Positions 14,692 to 20,071 of a stretch of DNA of 20,071 bases are shown here, one piece after another. A program made the translations under genes and the position numbers. The notes below the pieces were generated by a model that searched no databases, was not told the origin of the DNA, and saw only the letters and a list, made by a program, of their open reading frames with translations. Where the stretch lies: positions 1 to 20,071 of the forward strand of contig CAZKND010000024.1 of NCBI GenBank assembly GCA_964554215.1, written 5' to 3'. The DNA comes from CAYLJV01 sp964554215. GTDB taxonomy: Archaea > Hadarchaeota > Hadarchaeia > Hadarchaeales > JAGGTB01. Within the stretch, counting starts at the first letter, position 1. Each line of letters begins with the position of its first letter.

Positions 14692-16242
14692 TCACTCTTG
14701 ATTAGCAAAATAGCGATTTATACCGTTAACCATAGCCTCTACACTGGCTAGAACGACATCTTCTCGAATTCCTTTTGCGATAAAGAGATTACTATCTTCG
14801 TCTTCTAACTTCACCGTAACATCGGCCAAAGCATCGCTTCCACCGGTAATCGCATCCAGATGGTATTCTTTAAGATGTAGATCCGCTATCTCGTTCATCA
14901 CATTCCTAAGGGCTTTAATGACCGCATCTACCGGTCCGACACCTGTCGCGGACCCTACTCTTTCCTCGCCTTTGATGGATAGTCGAACGGACGAGGTGGG
15001 TGTGACTGTGCTCCCGGTTGTGACCGTAGCTTCCATCAATTTCACGGCCTCTTCGTCCTGGGGCAATGTCCCTATGATGCTTTCGGATACGGCTTTCAGG
15101 TCAGCATCGGTGATCGTCTTGCCTTTATCCCCGATGTTCTTCAACCTTTCAGTTATCTCTTCCAAATGTTCGTCCGAAGGTTCGATATCTAACTCTTCCA
15201 ACTGATTCCTGACCGATTTCTTACCTGTATGTTTTCCTAGAGTCAACCGTCTATGGTGTCCTACGAGGTCGGGAGACAGGACTTCATAGGTCCCTGAGGA
15301 CTGCAAGATACCGTCAACATGAATGCCCGCCTCATGAGCAAAAGCATTGTCACCCACTATGGCTTTGTTTGGCGGTACGCTGATCCCGGTCAACCTTTCT
15401 AACAAATCAGAAATCTTGACCAATCCTTCGGTTTCTATCCGAGGCTTGACGCCGTAGAGGGAGCGAAGAGTCATCACAACTTCCTCTAGAGAAGCATTTC
15501 CGGCCCTCTCCCCTAAACCGTTCACCGCTACATGGATCTGTTCCGCTCCTTTCTCCACCGACACCACAGAGTTGGACACGGCTAAGCCAAAATCATCATG
15601 ACAGTGGACGCTGATAGGTATATCAACTTCTTTCCGGATTTCCTCAATCAGATTTCGCATGGCTGGAGGGTTACAGACACCTACAGTATCCGGGACGTTT
15701 ATCCTGTCCGCACCTGCTTCCTCCACGGCTCCGTAAATCTTTTTCAAATAATCTAAATCCGTCCTGGTAGCGTCTTCAGCTGAAAATTCTACAGGCACAT
15801 CATAACTTTTTGCGAATTCGACTGCGTGGACGGCTTTTTCCAGAGCTTCTTCTCTAGTAAGTTCTAACTTTTTCTCAAGGTGAATGTCTGAAGTAGCTAT
15901 AAAGGTATGTATGGAGTCAACTCCACACTCTATAGCCTTCTCAATATCTTCCTCTGTTGCTCTACAAAGCCCACATATTTCTGCATCTAAATCCTCTTCT
16001 GCAATCTTTTTAACAGACTCTTCTTCCCCTTCGGAAACCATAGGAAAACCCGCTTCGATTACGTCGACATTTATCTCATCTAACTCGTTAGCTATCCGGA
16101 CTTTTTGCTCCGGTGTAAATGATACACCAGGGGTTTGCTCTCCGTCTCTGAGAGTGGTATCAAATATCTTCACCTGGTCCGGAAGGTCCAGAGTCGGCTT
16201 GTAATCTTCCATAAACTGATCGATATAACCTTTCTTGCTCAT
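14692..16242 (-). CDS. leuA: 2-Isopropylmalate synthase
   Basis: The 516-residue protein condenses acetyl-CoA with 2-oxoisovalerate, the first step committed to leucine. The TIM barrel carries DTTLRDGEQTPG with R32 and D33, HCHDDFG with metal ligands H213 and H215, and NGLGERAGNA with N249. The C-terminal regulatory domain (about 395-516, VTTGSTVTPTSSVRLSIKG, TGVGPVDAVIKALR, EYHLDAITGGSDALADV) is the leucine-binding LeuA dimer domain. I call it LeuA rather than citramalate synthase because it reads EAGFPMVSEGE, CGLCRA and VDSIHTFIATS, as in archaeal LeuA, where the divergent neighbour has the CimA version. A 22-residue N-terminal lead precedes the barrel. It is divergent from cimA across an 83-bp shared promoter region. 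Confidence 0.88.
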   Translation of the reverse strand: MSKKGYIDQFMEDYKPTLDLPDQVKIFDTTLRDGEQTPGVSFTPEQKVRIANELDEINVDVIEAGFPMVSEGEEESVKKIAEEDLDAEICGLCRATEEDIEKAIECGVDSIHTFIATSDIHLEKKLELTREEALEKAVHAVEFAKSYDVPVEFSAEDATRTDLDYLKKIYGAVEEAGADRINVPDTVGVCNPPAMRNLIEEIRKEVDIPISVHCHDDFGLAVSNSVVSVEKGAEQIHVAVNGLGERAGNASLEEVVMTLRSLYGVKPRIETEGLVKISDLLERLTGISVPPNKAIVGDNAFAHEAGIHVDGILQSSGTYEVLSPDLVGHHRRLTLGKHTGKKSVRNQLEELDIEPSDEHLEEITERLKNIGDKGKTITDADLKAVSESIIGTLPQDEEAVKLMEATVTTGSTVTPTSSVRLSIKGEERVGSATGVGPVDAVIKALRNVMNEIADLHLKEYHLDAITGGSDALADVTVKLEDEDSNLFIAKGIREDVVLASVEAMVNGINRYFANQE

Positions 16243-16272
16243 CTTTTGCCAAATTATAACTTAATACAAGAG

Positions 16273-16302
16273 GTTAAATATCTTAAGAAACTCTTTAAAA
16301 AG
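16273..16302. promoter_or_regulatory. Shared divergent promoter region of leuA and cimA
   Basis: The box GTTAAATAT (16273-16281) is TATA-like in both directions. On the minus strand it predicts a leuA start near 16252 with a 10-nt leader. On the plus strand it predicts a cimA start near 16303, upstream of the AGAGGA ribosome binding site (16313-16318). A second A/T box, TTTAAAAAG (16294-16302), would give an almost leaderless cimA transcript. The perfect palindrome TCTTAAGA (16281-16288) lies between them. Confidence 0.45.
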
Positions 16303-16325
16303 AATGAAGAAAAGAGGAATTCGTT

Positions 16326-17831
16326 ATGACAAGTAAAAAAGTCAAAATTCTTGATACAACCTTAAGAGACGGCGAACAGACTCCAGGAGTCGCGCTCAGC
16401 GCCGACGAGAAACTTGAAATCGCTAAAAGTTTGGATAAACTCGGAGTAGACATGATTGAAGCCGGATCAGCCATTACTTCAAAAGGAGAGCGCGAAGGAA
16501 TCAAGAAGATAACTAATGAGGGACTAGATGCCGAAATAAGCAGTTTTTCAAGGGCCAAAACATCAGATATAGATTCCGCTCTCGAATGCGATGTCGAAGC
16601 GGTTCATTTGGTGGTTCCTACTTCTGATCTTCATATGGAAAAGAAATTGGAGAAGAGTCCCGAAGAAGTGAAAGAATTAGGGCTCGAAGCTATAAGGTAC
16701 GCAGTAGATCACGGGCTCACAGTAGAGCTGTCTGCAGAGGACGCAACTAGAGCAGATAGAGATTTCCTAAAAGATTTGGCCCAAGCTGGGATCGATGAAG
16801 GGGCACAAAGAGTAGCTATCTGCGACACCGTGAGCAAGATGATGCCCGAGCAAATCTATGACCTGTTCTCCGATATTTCTGAAGATATAGAGGTTCCCAT
16901 AGCCACACATTGTCATGACGATTTCGGAGTCGGAACAGCTAACTCTATATTTGCAGTACGGGCAGGGGCTGAAGAAGTCCATGCCACTATAAATGGAATA
17001 GGGGAGAGAGCAGGAAATGCAGCCTTAGAAGAGGTTGTTCTCGGTTTAGAGGAATTTTATGATTATGAAACCAATATAAACAAAGATGAAATCTATAACA
17101 TCTCAAAAATAGTAGAAGAACACACCAGCATACCAATCTCACCCAATAAGGCAATCATAGGCGATAATGCTTTCGCTCATGAAGCCGGAATACATACCGA
17201 TGGCGTTCTATCCGAATCAGACACTTACGAACCCCTAACCCCTGAAAAAGTAGGCCAAAAAAGAAAGATGATTTTCGGAAAACATACCGGAAAACACGCA
17301 ATCGAAAACGAACTGGAAAGAAAAGGATTGGAAGCATCGGAAGATGAAATAGAAGAGATATTCGAAAGAATCAAAGATTTAGGGGACAGAGGAAAGCTAG
17401 TCACCGATTCAGAATGGAGCGCAATCTTAGATGAAGTAATCGGACGAGACCTAGAAGATCTTGTCGAACTTGAAGAATTAACCGTCACAAGTGGAGACAC
17501 CGTTACACCTACAGCCTCTATCAAGATAAAATACAAAAATGAGAGCTTCATCGAAGCCGGAGTTGGAGTTGGACCGGTCGACGCCACAATCAACGCCGTC
17601 AGGAAGGTCGTATCCGGCATATCCAATATCAAATTGATAGATTACCACGTGGACGCTATCTCAGGAGGTACCGACGCAATGGTCGACGTAGTGGTTAAAC
17701 TTACCGACGGAAAAAGAATCATAGATTCACGTGGATCAGACGAAGATATTATCAAAGCTAGCGCAAAAGCTATGCTTAACGGTGTAAACCGTTTACTATG
17801 GGATAAAAAATTCAGCGAGGAGGAAGAATAA
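16326..17831 (+). CDS. cimA: (R)-Citramalate synthase
   Basis: The 501-residue LeuA-family enzyme condenses pyruvate with acetyl-CoA to citramalate, opening the threonine-independent route to isoleucine. It shows DTTLRDGEQTPG (10-21, R14/D15), HCHDDFG (H195, H197), NGIGERAGNA (N231) and the C-terminal regulatory domain. Its EAGSAITSKGEREGIK segment (45-60) and HLVVPTSDLHM closely match the characterised Methanocaldococcus jannaschii CimA as I remember it, and differ from LeuA at the same sites. One oddity is CDTVSKMMPEQI (166-177), where the family norm is CDTVGVxTP, so a conserved Gly is replaced by Ser. The product would be processed by LeuCD and LeuB encoded nearby. aIF1A starts at the next base after its stop. 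Confidence 0.87.
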   Translation: MTSKKVKILDTTLRDGEQTPGVALSADEKLEIAKSLDKLGVDMIEAGSAITSKGEREGIKKITNEGLDAEISSFSRAKTSDIDSALECDVEAVHLVVPTSDLHMEKKLEKSPEEVKELGLEAIRYAVDHGLTVELSAEDATRADRDFLKDLAQAGIDEGAQRVAICDTVSKMMPEQIYDLFSDISEDIEVPIATHCHDDFGVGTANSIFAVRAGAEEVHATINGIGERAGNAALEEVVLGLEEFYDYETNINKDEIYNISKIVEEHTSIPISPNKAIIGDNAFAHEAGIHTDGVLSESDTYEPLTPEKVGQKRKMIFGKHTGKHAIENELERKGLEASEDEIEEIFERIKDLGDRGKLVTDSEWSAILDEVIGRDLEDLVELEELTVTSGDTVTPTASIKIKYKNESFIEAGVGVGPVDATINAVRKVVSGISNIKLIDYHVDAISGGTDAMVDVVVKLTDGKRIIDSRGSDEDIIKASAKAMLNGVNRLLWDKKFSEEEE

Positions 17832-18140
17832 ATGCCAAAAGATGATGAACCATCCCTGGAAGAGAGAATTAACAATTTAAGACTGCCCGATGACGACGAA
17901 GTATTTGGAGTAGTCGAGAAATCTATGGGTTCTGGACATATGAAAGTCAGATGTAAAGACGGAAATATGAGAACCTGTAGAATACCTGGTAAACTACACA
18001 AAAGAGTCTGGATTAGAGAAGGAGACGTAGTTATAGTCGAACCATGGCAAGTAGAAACTGACGAAAAAGGAGACATAGTTTACCGATACACTCAAACCCA
18101 AGTTGGATGGCTAAAGCAAGAAGGAATATGGGACGAGTGA
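17832..18140 (+). CDS. eif1A: Translation initiation factor aIF1A
   Basis: The 102-residue protein has an S1-like OB fold: EVFGVVEKSMGSGHMKVRC, DGNMRTCRIPGKLHKRVWIR and EGDVVIVEPWQVETDEKGDI, followed by the C-terminal YRYTQTQVGWLKQEG helix typical of archaeal IF1A. It binds the A site of the small subunit and supports scanning and initiator tRNA placement. Its ATG follows the cimA TAA with no gap. The strong GAGGAGGAAG site (17817-17826) lies inside the cimA end, so it is probably cotranscribed with an amino acid gene, an unusual pairing that may couple the two only by accident of gene order. Confidence 0.95.
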   Translation: MPKDDEPSLEERINNLRLPDDDEVFGVVEKSMGSGHMKVRCKDGNMRTCRIPGKLHKRVWIREGDVVIVEPWQVETDEKGDIVYRYTQTQVGWLKQEGIWDE

Positions 18141-18212
18141 AAGAATACTCAACTCACCTGAAACCAATAGAACCAGCTATGGAGATTAGTCAGTTAGACT
18201 TCTAACAATCAA

Positions 18213-18230
18213 AAATATATGATTTAAAAC
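18213..18230 (+). promoter_or_regulatory. TATA-like region for the 18260 membrane protein gene
   Basis: Two candidate boxes, AAATATATG (18213-18221) and TTTAAAAC (18223-18230), lie 30-47 bp before the ATG at 18260, in the otherwise featureless 119-bp spacer after aIF1A. GGGAGA (18242-18247) could be a loosely spaced ribosome binding site. Confidence 0.4.
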
Positions 18231-18259
18231 TGAGAAGAAATGGGAGAAACACCGATAGT

Positions 18260-18655
18260 ATGGAAAATGTGCAGTACGTGAAAAAGATAATAGAAACCAA
18301 TGCCTCAATCGGACTGCTCATAAGCGCATTATTCTTTCTATCATACAGAATATTTCCAACCTCTATAACGGCAAATATATCCGAATTCTTCTTCCCCACC
18401 TATCTGTTCCTAATTTTAGGAGTGACTTTTTACTTCCTACTTCAAGATATAAATCTAAAATTAGCCTCCATATCCACCTTAATAACCCTGCCATTCTCCG
18501 GAATAATATTTCTATTTGGAAGATGGTTGCCCTCAAACCTAGCTATATTCCAACAATCCCAATGTGCCGCCATATTGATAGCGACATACACCGCACTACT
18601 GGTACTCTACTATGCGGCAAATCTACATCTCTACAATAAATACATAAAAAAGTGA
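18260..18655 (+). CDS. Small four-helix membrane protein of unknown function
   Basis: I do not recognise this 131-residue protein. It has four clear hydrophobic segments, near residues 15-32 (ASIGLLISALFFLSYRIF), 42-61 (EFFFPTYLFLILGVTFYFLL), 69-88 and 102-121, joined by short loops and ending in KYIKK. There are no charged catalytic motifs or cysteine pairs; a single Cys lies in SQCAA. Base composition is A/T-rich compared with its neighbours, and the protein is not acidic, unlike most others here. It has its own TATA-like region and sits between aIF1A and tRNA-Gln. It could be a lineage-specific protein or a recent arrival next to the tRNA gene. Confidence 0.65.
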   Translation: MENVQYVKKIIETNASIGLLISALFFLSYRIFPTSITANISEFFFPTYLFLILGVTFYFLLQDINLKLASISTLITLPFSGIIFLFGRWLPSNLAIFQQSQCAAILIATYTALLVLYYAANLHLYNKYIKK

Positions 18656-18677
18656 ATATAGAACTAACAAAACCTGA

Positions 18678-18753
18678 AGCCCCGTGGTGTAGTGGTCAAG
18701 CATAACAGGTTCTGGTCCTGTCGACGGCAGTTCGAATCTGCCCGGGGCTACCA
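18678..18753 (+). tRNA. tRNA-Gln (anticodon CTG), CCA encoded
   Basis: A full cloverleaf can be folded. The acceptor stem is AGCCCCG/CGGGGCT, with discriminator A and encoded CCA (18751-18753). The anticodon stem is ACAGG/CCTGT with loop TTCTGGT, giving CTG at loop positions 34-36, which reads the CAG glutamine codon. The T-arm is GGCAG-TTCGAAT-CTGCC. No intron is present. A weak TATA-like AATATAG lies about 20 bp upstream, at the end of the membrane protein gene. Confidence 0.95.
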
Positions 18754-18808
18754 TAATCTACTCTAAACTTCTAATCGATAGAAATCTCCGAACAAAAGAT
18801 TCAAAGCA

Positions 18809-19039
18809 CTATTCAACAACAATCGCAGTATTAGTGTCCACTACTCCCTCTATACTCCTAATCTCCTCAACAACGGCATTGGTAAGAACAGAAAGATCTT
18901 CGGCTTCAACCAGCACGATGATATCGAAAGGCCCTGTAACTATACTGAGATCAATTGCGCTATCCAAATCTTCAAGACGAGAAAAAACTTCTCTAACTTC
19001 TCCAATCGAAGAAGTGACCATAATATATGCTTCTACCAA
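18809..19039 (-). CDS. Stand-alone Lrp/AsnC ligand-binding (RAM) domain
   Basis: The 76-residue protein is only the effector-binding half of an Lrp/AsnC regulator: AYIMVTSSIGEVREVFSRL, then the signature VTGPFDIIVLVEAEDL, and IRSIEGVVDTNTAIVV. There is no helix-turn-helix. Such short proteins form oligomers that bind amino acids and may modulate full-length Lrp regulators. Lying in the same region as the branched-chain amino acid genes, an amino-acid-sensing role is attractive but unproven. The start is a TTG at 19039, supported by GGTG five bases upstream; no ATG is available before the internal Met7. No closely linked partner gene is visible. Confidence 0.82.
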   Translation of the reverse strand: MVEAYIMVTSSIGEVREVFSRLEDLDSAIDLSIVTGPFDIIVLVEAEDLSVLTNAVVEEIRSIEGVVDTNTAIVVE

Positions 19040-19106
19040 ATAAACACCAAAAATATATTCTCTTTCTTATCTGATAATAGTTTCGAATAAAATTAATTAA
19101 GGGAAG

Positions 19107-19156
19107 GTTCCTTTTCAATCAGTACCCTCGTTCAAGATTGCGTTAATGAGGGAACC
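19107..19156 (-). other. Possible RNA hairpin downstream of the KH gene
   Basis: On the minus strand, shortly after the KH gene stop, GGTTCC (19156-19151) pairs with GGAACC (19112-19107), and inside it CCCTC (19152-19148) can pair with GAGGG (19129-19125). An unpaired stretch lies on one side. It could be a 3' end structure or terminator, or a small RNA. Nothing in it matches a known RNA family to me. Confidence 0.3.
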
Positions 19157-19177
19157 ACTGCTTTCTAAGGTCGTCAT

Positions 19178-19375
19178 CTATTCCGTTTCTTCTTTAACTT
19201 CGAGCTCTTTGTCCAAAGCAAGTTCCACAGACCTCACGACAGCTCCGCCGGAACCTATGGCTTTAGCTGCTTGGCCCTCTGGGACGTAAACCGTCAATTT
19301 GTCCCCCTCTTCTTCGTAATCCTCGATTTCGACGTCCAACATAGTTTTAATTCGTTCTAGCTCTTCATCATCCAT
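19178..19375 (-). CDS. Single-KH-domain NusA-like RNA-binding protein
   Basis: The 65-residue acidic protein resembles the first KH domain of archaeal NusA: DDEELERIKTMLDVEIEDYE, then KLTVYVPEGQAAKAIGSGG with the IGSGG form of the GxxG RNA-binding loop, and VVRSVELALDKELEV. Archaeal NusA normally carries two KH domains in about 140 residues, and the second is absent here. It could be a specialised single-KH protein or a shortened NusA. I chose ATG 19375 because GGAGTGA (19381-19387) is well placed for it; the GTG at 19384 belongs to that site. Its TATA box is framed by a perfect inverted repeat. Confidence 0.72.
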   Translation of the reverse strand: MDDEELERIKTMLDVEIEDYEEEGDKLTVYVPEGQAAKAIGSGGAVVRSVELALDKELEVKEETE

Positions 19376-19402
19376 ACGTATCACTCCATTTTCCTATTCC
19401 CA

Positions 19403-19437
19403 TTATAACTGCCTACTTAAAAATTGTACAGTTATAA
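19403..19437. promoter_or_regulatory. Inverted repeat around TATA box of the KH gene, candidate operator
   Basis: TTATAACTG (19403-19411) and CAGTTATAA (19429-19437) are perfect 9-bp inverted copies with a 17-bp spacer. The spacer holds the minus-strand TATA box TTTTTAAG (19416-19423). Centre-to-centre spacing is 26 bp, about two and a half helical turns. This is the geometry of a dimeric repressor or activator site. Confidence 0.5.
19416..19423 (-). promoter_or_regulatory. TATA-like box of the KH gene
   Basis: TTTTTAAG on the minus strand, about 44 bp before the ATG at 19375. It predicts a start near 19393 and a leader of about 18 nt containing GGAGTGA. Confidence 0.45.
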
Positions 19438-19459
19438 AGACTGCAAACAGATACAAATT

Positions 19460-20071
19460 TTACAAATCCCAGTTCATATTATACTCATCAAGGGGTTCAA
19501 AAGCACCTTCCTCCAACCTCTTCTCCAACCTCCTCTCCAAACCGGGAACATGACCAGCGCCCACAACAGCAACCATCTTCCCTTCATTTGACTTCAAAGA
19601 ACTTGTTATCCTTTGAGCCATGAACCTGTTCCTCTCTTCTATCATCACTTCGTAGATAGTTTTAGAAAATCGCTTCATCTGCAGAACCAACCGTTTCACG
19701 ACTTCTTCGTCGGTAATATCTTCTAATTTTATATCGTCTCCTGAAAACAAAAACGGTGAAACGAGAATACTTCCTACTATCTTTATCTTCTCCATAGCAG
19801 ACATCTTAGATATCAACCTATTCAAAGTGATATTTATGTCTCTATCAATCAGCTGTACATCGGCCCCCACCCTATCCGCTCCTTTAATCGCCGTTAACAT
19901 CTCTTCACCGGGGAGCATGCCTGTTTTCTGACCTATCCTGTCCTGAATAAATTGCATAAATCTTGCCAGTATACCGGTTCTGGAAAGAGGAAGACCTGAA
20001 TCGTCATTGGAGGGGGTGATCAGATTCATGTATCTTTTACGGCAAAGCTCGACACCGACCAACTCCGGATT
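19460..20071 (-). CDS. TraB/PrgY family protein, N-terminus cut by window edge
   Basis: About 203 residues are visible and the frame is open to the window end. The first codons (NPELVGVELCRKRY) match the internal PDVVxVELxxxRY motif of TraB proteins, so the N-terminal GTAHVS-type strand lies outside and the TTG at 20062 is not the start. Other family marks: ADRVGADVQLIDRDINITLNR, the conserved ERNRFMAQRI and the VVGAGHVPGLERRL motif. The family includes bacterial pheromone-shutdown proteins and many archaeal proteins of unknown role, possibly hydrolases of the Tiki/TraB fold. It ends after the GAGH region (ending NMNWDL) with none of the C-terminal membrane helices found in longer archaeal relatives, so it should be soluble. 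Confidence 0.82.
   Translation of the reverse strand, partial: NPELVGVELCRKRYMNLITPSNDDSGLPLSRTGILARFMQFIQDRIGQKTGMLPGEEMLTAIKGADRVGADVQLIDRDINITLNRLISKMSAMEKIKIVGSILVSPFLFSGDDIKLEDITDEEVVKRLVLQMKRFSKTIYEVMIEERNRFMAQRITSSLKSNEGKMVAVVGAGHVPGLERRLEKRLEEGAFEPLDEYNMNWDL

Noticed and set aside
14571..14695. Loose direct repeat (TCTTCAAGAATCCG and TCTTCAAAGATCCGG) about 100 bp apart flanking the spacer by leuA
   Set aside because: Needs an indel and mismatches; too short to support an insertion or attachment site.
18678..18753. tRNA-Gln as an attachment site of an integrated element
   Set aside because: No second copy of the tRNA 3' end and no integrase gene in the window.
19119..19177. C/D box small RNA
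   Set aside because: Only one degenerate C box and one D box; no convincing C'/D' boxes, so it is not annotated as an RNA gene.

Overview
The window reads as archaeal chromosome. Evidence: the translation and information genes are of archaeal type (aIF2-beta, aIF1A, NMD3, Cgi121 of KEOPS, COG3390 RPA-like protein, DUF424), most genes have an A/T-rich TATA-like box about 26 bp ahead of a plausible transcript start, and a tRNA-Gln carries an encoded CCA. The proteins are rich in Asp/Glu, arginine is mostly AGA/AGG, and GC content is moderate, so a salt-adapted uncultured euryarchaeon (for example MSBL1- or Methanonatronarchaeia-like) is possible. That placement is a guess. One run of 100 Ns shows this is a draft scaffold.

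Layout. 1-5058: a PhoU/TrkA-C protein cut by the left edge, convergent Cgi121, then RPA-like protein - aIF2-beta - DUF424, then NMD3 from its own promoter, then a convergent PAP2 membrane phosphatase. 5290-13175: one long + strand run of branched-chain amino acid genes, ilvB-ilvN-ilvC-ilvD-leuC-leuD-leuB. 13275-14459: a two-gene HEPN/nucleotidyltransferase module on the - strand, with the N gap inside the HEPN gene. 14692-17831: divergent leuA (-) and cimA (+), with aIF1A directly behind cimA. 18260-20071: a small membrane protein, tRNA-Gln(CTG), a stand-alone Lrp/AsnC ligand-binding domain, a single-KH NusA-like protein, and a TraB-family protein cut by the right edge.

The metabolic core is nearly complete. 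CimA makes citramalate from pyruvate and acetyl-CoA. LeuCD and LeuB convert it to 2-oxobutyrate, which feeds isoleucine without threonine. IlvBN, IlvC and IlvD give the oxo-acid precursors of valine and isoleucine. LeuA plus the same LeuCD/LeuB give leucine. Only a branched-chain transaminase is missing from the window. The HEPN/nucleotidyltransferase pair sits in the middle of this locus and is the most accessory-looking part.

Most notable points: NMD3 seems to lack any ATG/GTG/TTG start and may begin at ATC. The two contig ends at the N gap share 9 identical bases that, when merged, restore an intact HEPN gene. Two promoters (nucleotidyltransferase and KH gene) have their TATA boxes bracketed by inverted repeats that look like operators.
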